Notes: generated from the letters alone by a model not told the origin. A stretch of DNA of 64,000 nt from Flexivirga endophytica (GCF_014640635.1 NZ_BMHI01000006.1:248001-312000), one strand, 5' to 3'; shown: positions 33,084 to 42,187, counted from the stretch's first letter. Numbers and translations: made by a program.

Positions 33084-34613
33084 GTGGAAAGCACACTGCA
33101 TCGGTTCATCCGCTTCCTGCGGCTGCACGGGATGCGGCTCAGCGTCGCCGAGGCACTCGACGCCGTGCACGCGGCGGCCCGGCCCGGGATCGCCCTGGAC
33201 CGGGAGCGGCTGCGTTCCGCGCTGGCCGTCTCGCTGGTCAAGGACCGGCGTGACCTGGAGGTCTTCGACGGCGTGTTCGATCGGTTCTTCCGGCTGCAAG
33301 CGGTGGTCCGGGAGGCGACCGAGCACGGGCACGCGCACGACGACCTGAACGACGACGGCGACCTGCAGGAATTCACGCTGTCGGACGACCTGTCGGACAC
33401 CCCGCAGGACGGTCACTCACACGACGCACCCAAGGACATCAAGGACTACTTCAAGCAGGAGGACCTGGCGCAGCAGTACAACCTGCATCAGGAGGCGAAC
33501 AAGCTGGACATGGCCTCGATGACCGACGAGATCGTCGTGTCCAAGGACGGCAAAGTGTCAGCGGGAGAGGCGGCGCGGGTGCAGATCACCGCGAACCGGC
33601 TCCACAACCCCGGCACCCCCGGTCGGCTGACGAAGAGCGACGGGCTGAAGATCGACGCCGAGTTGTCCGTGGCCGAGGAGATGGCGTTGCTCAGCTGGCT
33701 CGGTGAGCCGGACGAGGAGGGCGACGATGAACCCGCGGTCGATCCCGATCTCGCTGCGTTGCGCGAGCGACTGGCGCCCCTGCTCGCCGCCCTGCCCGAG
33801 CAATTGCGGCAGCACCTGGAGAGCCTGCTGAACGAACAACCGGACGTCGAGTCGCGCGAGGTGGAGGCCGCCCGCGCCGACGTGATCGAGGAGTCGGAGC
33901 GCATCGCGTTCGAGGACTCACTGCGGCGGCTGCTGCACAGCCTGCGTGGCGCACCCCGGCCCCGCCGACACGTGTCGGGCAACGGTGTCATCGACAGCCG
34001 GCGCACGATGCGCACCAACATGCGCTATGACGGCATACCGTTCCGTCCGGTGCTCGTCAGCCGCCGCGAGGATCGTCCCCGGCTCGTCATACTCTGCGAC
34101 GTCTCGCTGTCGGTCCGGGCGACCTCGGCGTTCGCGCTGCACCTCGTGCACAGCCTGCAGTCGATCGCCTCGCAGGTGAGGTCGTTCGTCTTCGTCGATG
34201 AATGCGTCGAGATCAGTGCGCTATTCGCCGATCACCATGTGCAACAGGCTCTTTCGCGGATCATGGCGGGCAAGGCAGACGGGGGAAAGATCGACATCGA
34301 CGCTGATTCGGACTATGGCACCTCCCTGCGGCAGTTCCTCGACGAATACGGCTCGGCCATCAATCACCGCACGACGGTGATCGTCATCGGTGATGGCCGC
34401 GGCAACGGCAACGACCCCGCACTCGACACGTTCGCCGAGATCGCCCGACGGGCGCGTTCCGTGGTCTGGCTGACGCCTGAGCCGCGCTATTCGTGGGCGC
34501 TCGGGCGATGCGACCTGCCCTTGTATGCCGAGCACTGCGACAAGGTCGAAGTCGTGCGCAATCTGCATCAGCTGCGCGACTTCTCCCATGCGATGACCGA
34601 GGGGGCGTTGTGA
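33084..34613 (+). CDS. VWA-domain protein (CoxE-like) partner of the MoxR ATPase
   Basis: A 509-residue cytoplasmic protein. The first 80 residues are helical (STLHRFIRFLRLHGMRL). An acidic region with short His clusters (EHGHAHDD, DGHSHD) follows, and then a second helical part. The C-terminal third is a VWA domain with MIDAS sequence CDVSLSV (D339, S341, S343), a conserved Thr in YGTSLRQFL, and VIGDGRGNGND. MoxR-VWA pairs drive metallo-enzyme activation in other systems, for example CoxD/CoxE. The His clusters echo the tail of the MoxR partner. Start GTG at 33084. Confidence 0.87.
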   Translation: MESTLHRFIRFLRLHGMRLSVAEALDAVHAAARPGIALDRERLRSALAVSLVKDRRDLEVFDGVFDRFFRLQAVVREATEHGHAHDDLNDDGDLQEFTLSDDLSDTPQDGHSHDAPKDIKDYFKQEDLAQQYNLHQEANKLDMASMTDEIVVSKDGKVSAGEAARVQITANRLHNPGTPGRLTKSDGLKIDAELSVAEEMALLSWLGEPDEEGDDEPAVDPDLAALRERLAPLLAALPEQLRQHLESLLNEQPDVESREVEAARADVIEESERIAFEDSLRRLLHSLRGAPRPRRHVSGNGVIDSRRTMRTNMRYDGIPFRPVLVSRREDRPRLVILCDVSLSVRATSAFALHLVHSLQSIASQVRSFVFVDECVEISALFADHHVQQALSRIMAGKADGGKIDIDADSDYGTSLRQFLDEYGSAINHRTTVIVIGDGRGNGNDPALDTFAEIARRARSVVWLTPEPRYSWALGRCDLPLYAEHCDKVEVVRNLHQLRDFSHAMTEGAL

Positions 34614-34650
34614 GCGCCGCACGAAATTTCTCCCCCGCGGAGGACACGCT

Positions 34651-35553
34651 GTGAGTGGGGTGGACGAGATGGAGCTGGATGCCTATCTGGCGTGCCCCGG
34701 CGGGGTCTACCGGAGCGACACCGTCACCGTGCGCCGACGCCCGATTGCCGACCGCCGACGGCTCGGCATCGCCCGCACGGAGCACTTCGACGTGGGTCGC
34801 GTGGGCGTCGGCCTGTTGTTGGAGCATGATCTCGGGCCGGAAGAGGTCAGCGACGACATCTCCGGACAGTTGAGCTCGGAGCTCTTCGACGCCGGGTGGA
34901 TCCGCGGCCCGCGGCTCTTCGAGGAACTGCTCGTCGGCATCGTGCTCACCTGCGCGGACGCACCCCAACAGGCATGGCTGAACTTCTACCGCAACACTAT
35001 TCGGCAGATCGACGACGAGATCGGCACGCCGAGCGGACGGGGATCGATTGCGGCATACGCACCGGTCCACGCGCACGTCCAACAGGTCGTGCGCGGCTCG
35101 TCGGTGCACGAGCTCGGCACCTGCTTCGGCTTCCAGGCCCTGCGCCTCGCCCGGTCCGGACTCGACGTCACCGCCAGCGACCTGTCCGAAGGATCCGTGC
35201 ACCTGCTGCGGGACATGAGCCACCTGCTCGACCTACCGGTGCACACGCTCGTCGCCGATGCGGCGCGGGTCACCACACCCGGCGACAGTTGTGACACCGT
35301 GCTCGCCATACATCTGCTGGAGCACGTGCCGGACGACACGGCGACAGAGATCATCCAGGAGGCCTGCCGGGTCGCCCGCAAGCGGGTCGTCATCGCGGTG
35401 CCGTTCGAGGACGAGCCGGCACAGCAATTCGGGCACCTGCGCAGTCTCACCCTCGACGACCTGCGCGGGTGGGCGCGCGTTGCCGCCCCGGACTGGAACT
35501 GGCAGGTCTACGAACACCACGGTGGCTGGCTCATCCTGGATAGGACTGAATAA
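34651..35553 (+). CDS. mftM: SAM-dependent methyltransferase, likely mycofactocin oligosaccharide methyltransferase
   Basis: A 300-residue protein with its own N-terminal domain (YLACPGGVYRSDTVTVRRRP, FDVGRVGVGLLLEHDL) followed by a class I methyltransferase domain. SAM motif I is VHELGTCFGFQALRLA (about residue 150), then VTASDLSEGS, and the post-motif AIHLLEHVPDD. It ends YEHHGGWLILDR. The N-terminal pattern and mft context match MftM, which methylates one glucose of the mycofactocin sugar chain. It follows the VWA gene by 38 bp in the same direction. Confidence 0.78.
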   Translation: MSGVDEMELDAYLACPGGVYRSDTVTVRRRPIADRRRLGIARTEHFDVGRVGVGLLLEHDLGPEEVSDDISGQLSSELFDAGWIRGPRLFEELLVGIVLTCADAPQQAWLNFYRNTIRQIDDEIGTPSGRGSIAAYAPVHAHVQQVVRGSSVHELGTCFGFQALRLARSGLDVTASDLSEGSVHLLRDMSHLLDLPVHTLVADAARVTTPGDSCDTVLAIHLLEHVPDDTATEIIQEACRVARKRVVIAVPFEDEPAQQFGHLRSLTLDDLRGWARVAAPDWNWQVYEHHGGWLILDRTE

Positions 35554-35560
35554 CGCGCAT

Positions 35561-36214
35561 TCACAGCAGCTTTCGCTTGCTGGCCTCGTAGACGGCTTCT
35601 GCCCGGCTGGACACCTCGAGCTTGCGCAGGATGTTGCCGACGTGGAACTTTGCGGTGGTCTCGCCGACATACAGCCGCTTGCCGATCTCCTTGTTGGACA
35701 GTCCTCTTGCCAGATGTCGCAGGACCTCCAACTCACGCGGCGACAGGCCGGGCGTGGTCTCGGGTGCCGGCGCCTGCATGCTGCGGACCATCGCGGCGGC
35801 GCTGCGTGCGTCGAACGCCGACTCGCCCCTGCTCACGTCGTGGATGGCGCGCATCAGCGCATCGGTGTCCACGTCCTTGACGACATACCCCTTCGCGCCG
35901 GCCTGAACAGCCTGCTTCACCAGGTCCTCGTTGAGGAATGTCGTCAGCACCAGGATGGCTACCTTCGGGTGCCGATCGGCGATCTCGCGCGCCAGATCCA
36001 GACCCTCGGTGTCACTCGAGGTCGACAGCTTGAGATCGAGCAGGAGCACGTCAGGGGTCGCGCGGTCCATCAGCGCGAGGCATTCGCCACTGGACGCCGC
36101 CTCGGCGATCACCTTGATCTGGGTGTCCCGCTCGAGGATGGAGCGCAGCCCCTGCCGCACGATCGCATGATCGTCGACGAGCATGACATGGATCTGCGAG
36201 TCTGCTGCGGTCAT
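35561..36214 (-). CDS. madR: NarL/LuxR-type response regulator, MadR-like
   Basis: A 217-residue two-component regulator. The receiver domain (1 to about 125) has the acidic pair LVDDHAIVRQG, phospho-acceptor D60 in DVLLLDLKL and the lysine of KGYVVKDVD. The DNA-binding LuxR domain (about 150-215) has LSPRELEVLRHLARGLSNKEIGKRL. Its ATG overlaps the kinase stop codon (ATGA). A MadR/MadS pair is known beside mycofactocin-dependent alcohol dehydrogenases in mycobacteria, and the gene order here fits. The paired inverted repeats at 30230-30261 and 30316-30333 are candidate targets. Confidence 0.85.
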   Translation of the reverse strand: MTAADSQIHVMLVDDHAIVRQGLRSILERDTQIKVIAEAASSGECLALMDRATPDVLLLDLKLSTSSDTEGLDLAREIADRHPKVAILVLTTFLNEDLVKQAVQAGAKGYVVKDVDTDALMRAIHDVSRGESAFDARSAAAMVRSMQAPAPETTPGLSPRELEVLRHLARGLSNKEIGKRLYVGETTAKFHVGNILRKLEVSSRAEAVYEASKRKLL

Positions 36215-37557
36215 GGCATCTCCTGCGACTGGGTGGGCACCGGCAGCGGCAGGTGAAGCACGATGCGTACGCCGCCCAGGCGTGATCGCCGGAAGGTGAG
36301 CGTGCCGCCGAGCGAGTGGATCCGGTCGTCCATGTTCGCCAGCCCACGATGCCGGCCGTCGCCGACCGCACGTTGTTCGAGCCGGAGCATGCGGCGCAAC
36401 GCCTTCGGGTCGCCGCACCCGTCATCGGAGACTGAAACGGTCAAAGACGTTGGGCGGTAACGCAATCGGACGACCACTCGGGTGGCACGAGCGTGCGCTG
36501 CGATGTTGAAGAGAGCCTCGCCGACAGACCGCGCAAGATCCAGACCGGCCGCTGCCGAAATGTCCGTCACCCGGCCTTCCGCAATGACCCGGACGTCCAG
36601 CGTCGGTCGGTGGTGCGCGACAACCTGTCCGATCAGTTCCTCCAACGAGGCAGCCGCCTCGCCGATGGGCTGGTCGAGTGCGTAGATCGCGGTCCGCAGC
36701 TGCTGCACCGCCGTCTGGGTGAAGGCCTTGGCGCGCGACAGCCGCTCGACCATCTCACCCAGTTGGCGATCCTCCGCCTCCCCGCGGGCGACCTCGACCG
36801 CCATACCCGCGGACAGGACGTATTGGGTCACGCTGTCGTGGAGTTCGCGTGCGATGCGGTGGCGTTCGCCGCCGACGATCTCGCGCTGGGTGGCGACCGC
36901 CAGCTGCTTCTCAGCCTCCTGCAGTTGGGCCGTGCGCGCGGCCAGATCGCGTGCCTGGAGCTCGGCCGCCCGGTTGAGTCGCTGCGCGCGCCGGTGCAGG
37001 GTCACGCCGGCCTGGTACTGCTCGGACGTGTGCAGCGAAACGGCCGCCTGATTCGCCAGGATGCGCAGGACGGCAAGGTCCTCGGGCTCGCGCTCCTCGC
37101 CGAGCCCCGGTCGCACCGACAGCGCACCGATTTGGCGACCCTCGAGATTCATCGGCGCGCGCAGCCAGCCGTTTTGCAGGGCGCCCATCGACCGCTCGCC
37201 GGAACGGATGACGAGCAGTTCCGCGGCAACGTCTGCCGGTAGGTCGGCGGACTTGTCATGGCTCCTCCCGCCAGGCCCGATCGCCACGAACCGCGGTCGG
37301 GCGCCGCGCAGGTGCTCGTCGCTCAGTGCGAGCAAGGCCCAGCGCGCCTCCAGGTGACCGGCCGCGGCGCGGCCCACCTCCTCGAGCACGCCACGAGGCC
37401 CCTCGACCGTACGGACCACCACGCTGGATATCCGGTCCATCGCCCGGACCGTGCGTTGCATTCGGCGGCTGGATCGCACGAACGCCGGGTAGTACGAGTT
37501 CTTCCCGGTGCGAACGCCGGTCAGCCGGGAGAAGTCGTCGGTCGGGTCGGTGCTCAC
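36211..37557 (-). CDS. madS: Soluble sensor histidine kinase, MadS-like
   Basis: A 448-residue kinase without transmembrane segments. A GAF-like sensory domain occupies about residues 40-190. A coiled coil (LQARDLAARTAQLQEAEKQ) leads to the HisKA_3 domain with phosphorylated histidine near 240 in RHRIARELHDSVTQYVLSAG. The ATPase domain has GEALFNIAAHA (an altered N-box), SDDGCG and HRGLANMDDRI. A cytoplasmic sensor fits a signal such as an alcohol, aldehyde or redox state. GTG at 37557 is chosen; an ATG six codons earlier is possible. It is co-translated with madR. Confidence 0.85.
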   Translation of the reverse strand: MSTDPTDDFSRLTGVRTGKNSYYPAFVRSSRRMQRTVRAMDRISSVVVRTVEGPRGVLEEVGRAAAGHLEARWALLALSDEHLRGARPRFVAIGPGGRSHDKSADLPADVAAELLVIRSGERSMGALQNGWLRAPMNLEGRQIGALSVRPGLGEEREPEDLAVLRILANQAAVSLHTSEQYQAGVTLHRRAQRLNRAAELQARDLAARTAQLQEAEKQLAVATQREIVGGERHRIARELHDSVTQYVLSAGMAVEVARGEAEDRQLGEMVERLSRAKAFTQTAVQQLRTAIYALDQPIGEAAASLEELIGQVVAHHRPTLDVRVIAEGRVTDISAAAGLDLARSVGEALFNIAAHARATRVVVRLRYRPTSLTVSVSDDGCGDPKALRRMLRLEQRAVGDGRHRGLANMDDRIHSLGGTLTFRRSRLGGVRIVLHLPLPVPTQSQEMP

Positions 37558-37612
37558 GGTTTCTGACCAGCGCAAACTCTGGGGCGTGCGGACGAGGAAC
37601 GAGTCAGCTGGC

Positions 37613-38809
37613 TCACAAGGCCTCGCGGAAGATGCGGGCGATGTCGGCTGCTTCCGAATGCCTCGGATTGGTGGTGATGCAGGCGTCGTCGAGCGAGTTG
37701 CGGGACAGCAGGTCGACGTCGCTCTCAGTCATCCCGATCGCACTGAGCGACCGCGGCACACCGACCGCGTCTGCTAGTTCGCGGACCCGCTCGGCAAGTC
37801 GGTCGGCCACTTGATCGCCCGGCTCGCCGACGGCGGCTTCGATGCCGAATCGTGCTGCTATCTCGATGAATCGGTCGGGCGAGCTCTTCGCGTTGTAGCG
37901 GATCACGTGCGGCAGGAGGATGCCGTTGATGACACCGTGCGGGGCGTCGAGGAGACCGCCGACCTGGTGACTCATCGCATGTGTCGCGCCGAGGATGGCG
38001 TTGCTGAAGGCAAGGCCGGCGTTGAGACTCGCCTGCGCCATACCGACCCGGGACGCGTCGTCGGCCGGATCGTGCACGGTGTGGGTCAGGTGCTGGTTTA
38101 CCAGTCCGACCGCGCTGAGGGCGTGGACGTCGGCCAGCGGATTGTGGGCGCGAGACACGAACGCTTCGATCCCGTGCGTGAGCGCGTCCAAACCCGTTGC
38201 GGCGTTGAGCCATTCGGGCATCGTCACAAGGAGTCGCGGGTCGGTGATCGAGATGTCCGGCACCAGCGCGCGGCCCATGATCGTCACCTTCACGTGCCGG
38301 GTCGTGTCCGTCACGATGCAGAACTGGCTGACGTCGGCCCCGGTGCCCGATGTCGTGGGGACCATCAGCATCGGCGGAATGCGCTCCTGCACCTGATCGA
38401 CGCCGCCGTAATCGAGAATCCGGCCGCCGTTGCCGGCCAGGATCGCCACGCCTTTCGCGGCGTCCATGGCCGAGCCTCCACCGATCGCGACGACGACATC
38501 GCAGGCCTCTTCGACATACCGGGTGTATGCCGCGGCGATCTCGTGTTCCTTCGGGTTGGGCGTCACGCCGGACACCACGATCGGCGTCAGGCCGGCTTCG
38601 TGCAGATGGGTCTCGAGGGCGGACGCCCAGCCGACCTCGATGATGCCTTCGTCGGTGACAACCATCGGGCGACGTGCGCCGAGTCGTAGCGCGCAGTAGC
38701 CCGCTTCCGCGAGCGCTCCGGGACCGAAGACGATCTCGGGCGCTTGGAATTTGACCAGGCCGGCGGCGGTCCCGGACACCGGCGCGTCGGCGAAGCTAGC
38801 GGTTGTCAT
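37613..38809 (-). CDS. Iron-type (family III) alcohol dehydrogenase
   Basis: A 398-residue metal-dependent alcohol dehydrogenase. The dinucleotide motif is VAIGGGSAMDAAKG, the second loop PTTSGTGADVSQF, and metal ligands lie in GLDALTHGIEAF and HAMSHQVGGLLDAPHG. It is a different branch from mdo, closer to 1,3-propanediol/lactaldehyde dehydrogenases. In mycobacteria a gene of this kind sits between madS and mdo genes, so it probably serves the same alcohol pathway, for example oxidising diols. ATG at 38809. It follows mftD by 110 bp in the same direction. Confidence 0.88.
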   Translation of the reverse strand: MTTASFADAPVSGTAAGLVKFQAPEIVFGPGALAEAGYCALRLGARRPMVVTDEGIIEVGWASALETHLHEAGLTPIVVSGVTPNPKEHEIAAAYTRYVEEACDVVVAIGGGSAMDAAKGVAILAGNGGRILDYGGVDQVQERIPPMLMVPTTSGTGADVSQFCIVTDTTRHVKVTIMGRALVPDISITDPRLLVTMPEWLNAATGLDALTHGIEAFVSRAHNPLADVHALSAVGLVNQHLTHTVHDPADDASRVGMAQASLNAGLAFSNAILGATHAMSHQVGGLLDAPHGVINGILLPHVIRYNAKSSPDRFIEIAARFGIEAAVGEPGDQVADRLAERVRELADAVGVPRSLSAIGMTESDVDLLSRNSLDDACITTNPRHSEAADIARIFREAL

Positions 38810-38919
38810 GCCCGGCCTCCGTCCTGCGTTGCCGACGATGGCGCCCGTGCCATCCGGAACAGTCAACTCTAGTGCGGTGCGGTGCATTGTTGCTGGACGG
38901 CCGCTGGGCGCCGGGGTCG

Positions 38920-40140
38920 TCACACGGAGGCAAGGGATGCAGCGACTGCACGGTCGAATCCGTCCGGGATCAGCAGGTGCTCCGGCCGCAGTTCGTCGAT
39001 CGACGCGAGACCCAGGCCGAGCAACGCCGAGTCGATGCCACTGCGAAGCACGTCCAGCACGTTCTCGACACCCGCCTGACCATTGGCCGCCAAGCCCCAC
39101 AGGTAGGCGCGGCCGATGAGGACCGCGTCGGCGCCGAGGGCGAGAGCCTTCACCACGTCGGAGCCCCGCCGGATGCCGCCGTCCAGCAGCACCGTGATCT
39201 GGCCACCCACCGCGTCGCTGACCGGTCGGACCGCCCGGATCGTCGCCGGAGTGCCGTCCAGGTTGTTGCCGCCGTGATTGGACACCGAGATGCCGTCGAC
39301 ACCGGCATCGACGGCACGGCGGGCGTCGTCGACTCGGTAGACGCCCTTGAGAATGAACGGTTTTCCGCTGAGTTGCTTCCACTGAGCAGCCATCCAGGCG
39401 ACGTCCTCCCACGTCGGGGGCGGCGTCGTCATCCATTCGTAGTAGGCGCCGAAGAAGGTCGGCGCCTCGCCACCGGGAGCCTGCAGATTCGGCGTCGTGA
39501 GATCGGGGATCGTGCCGGTCCTGCCGAATTCCCAGAGCCAGTGCGGCTTGGTGGCGACCTTCGGCGCGAAGCGGACGATGGTCTTCAGATCCACCTTCTC
39601 CGGGATCTCCGGGCTGCCCCAGTCACGGCCCATCGAGAAGGACCAGTCGAGGGTGGCGATGAGGCCCTGTGCACCTGCGGCGTGGGCACGCTGCATCCGC
39701 TGGATCATCACGTCGCGCTGGCCGGTCCAGTACATCTGGAAGAAGGTCGGTGCGCCGGTCGCCGTCACTTCTTCCACCGACTTGCTCGCGAAGTTGGACA
39801 GCCCCATGACCGTGCCGCGGCTGGCCGCCGCCTTCGCCACCGCCACCTCACCCTCCGGGTGGACGGCCTGCACTCCGGTGGGGCTGATCAGGACCGGGAG
39901 CGTCACTTCTTGGCCGAGCACTGTGCGGCCCATCGAGCGCTCCGGCCGGTGACCGGCGACATGCGGCGCGAGCCCCAGCTCGGTGAAAGCCCGTTGATTG
40001 TCCTCGACGGTCTGGCCGCGCTCGGACCCGGCGATCAGGGCGCCATACACGGGAGCGGGCAGTCGTTTACGAGCGCGTTCCTGTGCCACGGCGACCGATT
40101 CGAACCAGGGGTTCTGCTTCCAGGGGTTCGCTAGTTTCAT
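38920..40140 (-). CDS. mftD: Pre-mycofactocin synthase, FMN-dependent
   Basis: A 406-residue flavoenzyme of the alpha-hydroxy-acid oxidase fold, which oxidises the MftA-derived core to the redox-active pre-mycofactocin. FMN and catalytic motifs are ISPTGVQAVHPEGEVAVAKA, GLSNFASKSVEEV, the SNHGGNNLDGTPA loop with the catalytic histidine, LLDGGIRRGSDVVKAL and IGRAYLWGLAANGQAGVENV. These differ from lactate dehydrogenases in the way MftD does. In many genomes mftD sits between mftC and mftE; here it is 9 kb away, next to mftR. ATG at 40140. Confidence 0.94.
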   Translation of the reverse strand: MKLANPWKQNPWFESVAVAQERARKRLPAPVYGALIAGSERGQTVEDNQRAFTELGLAPHVAGHRPERSMGRTVLGQEVTLPVLISPTGVQAVHPEGEVAVAKAAASRGTVMGLSNFASKSVEEVTATGAPTFFQMYWTGQRDVMIQRMQRAHAAGAQGLIATLDWSFSMGRDWGSPEIPEKVDLKTIVRFAPKVATKPHWLWEFGRTGTIPDLTTPNLQAPGGEAPTFFGAYYEWMTTPPPTWEDVAWMAAQWKQLSGKPFILKGVYRVDDARRAVDAGVDGISVSNHGGNNLDGTPATIRAVRPVSDAVGGQITVLLDGGIRRGSDVVKALALGADAVLIGRAYLWGLAANGQAGVENVLDVLRSGIDSALLGLGLASIDELRPEHLLIPDGFDRAVAASLASV

Positions 40141-40179
40141 CGGTTCATCCTTCGTCGGCGTGCCATGTCGTTTATCGAA

Positions 40180-40195
40180 TGTGATCGGGACCACA
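40180..40195. promoter_or_regulatory. Candidate operator in the mftD-mftR intergenic region
   Basis: TGTGATC-GG-GACCACA is an inverted repeat with six of seven arm bases paired, lying between the divergent mftD and mftR genes. A second pair, GTGCCAT (40160-40166) and ATGGCAC (40199-40205), brackets it perfectly. A TetR-family operator for MftR would be expected here. Which of the two is bound is not clear from sequence. Confidence 0.5.
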
Positions 40196-40244
40196 ATAAT
40201 GGCACTCAGGGTCAAAATGGAAGGGATGCGGTAATTTGGCAGCC

Positions 40245-40838
40245 ATGACCACGACGTCACCGCGCCCTGGAGTTGGGCGACCCGTCGTGACTTCACATGC
40301 CGAGATCGAGCGCGTCGCCTTCCGTCTTTTTGCCGAAAAGGGTTTCGTCGGAACGACTTTGGACGACATAGCGCAGGCGGCCGGCATTGGTCGACGCACA
40401 CTGCTGCGCTACTACCGATCGAAGAACGACATCCCCTGGGGACAGTTCGACGACACGCTCGACGAGTTCCGCAACACCCTGCACACGTTCGACGACCGCC
40501 CGTTGCACGAGGCCGTCCACCTCGCCGTCATCGAGTTCAACAGGTTTCCGGCCGAGGCGATGGCCGAGCACCGCGTCCGGATGCGGCTCATCCTGACGAC
40601 GCCGGAGCTGCAGGCGCACTCAGTGCTGCGCTACGCCGATTGGCGGCAAGTGATCGCCGAGTATGTCGCGGAGAGAACGGGTTCCGACCCGTCCGCACTG
40701 CTGCCGCAGACGGCCAGCCAGGTGGCACTGTCGCTCTCGATGGCTGGGTATGGCGAATGGCTCTCGAACGACGACACGGAACTCTCCACCGTGCTCGAGC
40801 AGGCACTGCGGACTCTGCACGGATACCTGGAGGTCTGA
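40245..40838 (+). CDS. mftR: Mycofactocin system TetR-family regulator
   Basis: A 197-residue TetR repressor. The N-terminal helix-turn-helix (about residues 17-65) contains IERVAFRLFAEKGFVGTTLDDIAQ and AGIGRRTLLRYYRSKNDIPWG, the last part being characteristic of MftR. The ligand domain has AEHRVRMRLILTTPELQAHS and YADWRQVIAEYVAERTG. MftR proteins have been linked to sensing acyl-CoA. It is divergent from mftD across 104 bp. A start three codons upstream is possible. Confidence 0.9.
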   Translation: MTTTSPRPGVGRPVVTSHAEIERVAFRLFAEKGFVGTTLDDIAQAAGIGRRTLLRYYRSKNDIPWGQFDDTLDEFRNTLHTFDDRPLHEAVHLAVIEFNRFPAEAMAEHRVRMRLILTTPELQAHSVLRYADWRQVIAEYVAERTGSDPSALLPQTASQVALSLSMAGYGEWLSNDDTELSTVLEQALRTLHGYLEV

Positions 40839-40921
40839 CTCGCGAGCCAGGAGTCGGTCCCGCCGTCTATCTGCCCGATCAGCCAGGTGTGTCGACTTCG
40901 AGTAGGCGATGTACTGGTGCC

Positions 40922-42172
40922 ATGAGCCCACGGCCGGCGGTCAGCATGCGTGCCCGGGTGGCCGAGTCGTGGCATCGCTCCGCCGCCGCAGGAGTCGATC
41001 CGGACTCGGCCGACGTACTCATCACGCTGCCGTCGGACATGCTGCGGGAGTACCGCGAGGCGCACCCACTGGCTCGGGTCCTTCCGATTCTCGATGACCT
41101 GCTGGGCCAAACCGCGGTCGAGTGCGAGTCGTTGATGGCGGTGGCAGACGCACAGGGGCAACTGCTGTGGGTACGCGGCCACTCCGCAGTCCTGCGTCAG
41201 GCCGAGTCGATCGGCTTCGTCGAGGGCAGCAACTGGGAAGAAAGACTCGCCGGGACGAATGCGCCGGGACTGGTCCTTGCTCTCAACGAGCCGGTACACG
41301 TTGCCGGTGCCGAGCACTTCCGTCATACGGTGCGGCCGTGGAGCTGCGCGGCCGCACCTATCCACGACCCGCAGAGTGGCAGCATCCTGGGCGTGCTGGA
41401 CGTCACCGGTGCCGCACGTGCGATCGGATCGCAGGCCTTGGCGATGGTGCGTGCTACCGCGCGGATGGTCGAGGCTGAGATGGCGCGAGATCTCCAGTCG
41501 CGCAACGGAATTGCGATGCCGCACGCGAGCATCGGATTCCCCCGTGCGCGGCTGGACTTCCTGGGGCGCACGGACGCTCTGCTGACGATGAGCCCAGGTG
41601 GCCACTCACGCTCTCGCACCGTGCGGCTGAGCCCACGGCACAGTGAGATCCTGTTGCTGCTGACCGGGACCCCCGCCGGTCTGTCCGGCCCGGAGCTGGG
41701 GATACAGCTTTACGAGGAGGACATGATCTCCTCCACGCTACGGGCGGAGATGACCCGACTGCGTTCCCTGCTCGGCGAGGACCTGCTGCCGTCGCGGCCC
41801 TATCGGCTGGCGGCCGAGGTCACCTCGGACTGGCTCGCCGTGCAGGCGCAGCTCGCTGCGGGTGATGTTGCCGGCGCCGTGCGCAGCTACCGCGGACCGA
41901 TCCTTCCTCGATCGGTTGCTCCAGGCGTATGCCGGATACGCGACAGCGTCCAGTTCGACTTGCGCGAAGCGGTGCTGCGCAGCGGTCGACCCGAGCTCAT
42001 GTCGTGGTGGACCACCTCGGGTTGGGGGACCGACGACTACGAGATGTGGCTCATGCAATCGCAAGCTCTCGACCCGCGATCGCCGTTGCTGCCGATCGTC
42101 CGAGGTCAGCTGCACCGTCTCGACATCAGCCTGGGCGCCGCTGCGGACCTGACCTGCACCCGCGGGCGCTGA
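40922..42172 (+). CDS. GAF-domain transcriptional regulator (copy 1)
   Basis: A 416-residue regulator. The N-terminal part (about 1-190) is an AcoR-like GAF module: RVAESWHRSAAAGVDPDSAD, WVRGHSAVLRQAESIGFVEG, WEERLAGTNAPGLVLAL, then RPWSCAAAPIHDPQSGSILGVLDVTG. The C-terminal half has a winged helix ([40 protein letters not shown]) and a helical region. It lacks a sigma-54 ATPase domain. It is paralogous to the product of 44999-46258. Regulators of this shape usually sit with aldehyde dehydrogenase and acetyl-CoA synthetase genes, as here. Confidence 0.82.
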   Translation: MSPRPAVSMRARVAESWHRSAAAGVDPDSADVLITLPSDMLREYREAHPLARVLPILDDLLGQTAVECESLMAVADAQGQLLWVRGHSAVLRQAESIGFVEGSNWEERLAGTNAPGLVLALNEPVHVAGAEHFRHTVRPWSCAAAPIHDPQSGSILGVLDVTGAARAIGSQALAMVRATARMVEAEMARDLQSRNGIAMPHASIGFPRARLDFLGRTDALLTMSPGGHSRSRTVRLSPRHSEILLLLTGTPAGLSGPELGIQLYEEDMISSTLRAEMTRLRSLLGEDLLPSRPYRLAAEVTSDWLAVQAQLAAGDVAGAVRSYRGPILPRSVAPGVCRIRDSVQFDLREAVLRSGRPELMSWWTTSGWGTDDYEMWLMQSQALDPRSPLLPIVRGQLHRLDISLGAAADLTCTRGR

Positions 42173-42187
42173 AGCGCGCGGTCCGGA

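Noticed and set aside
38920-40140. mftD read as an L-lactate dehydrogenase (LldD)
   Set aside because: The fold is the same, but the blocks SNHGGNNLDGTPA and AYLWGLAANGQAGVENV, and the divergent mftR, match the mycofactocin enzyme.
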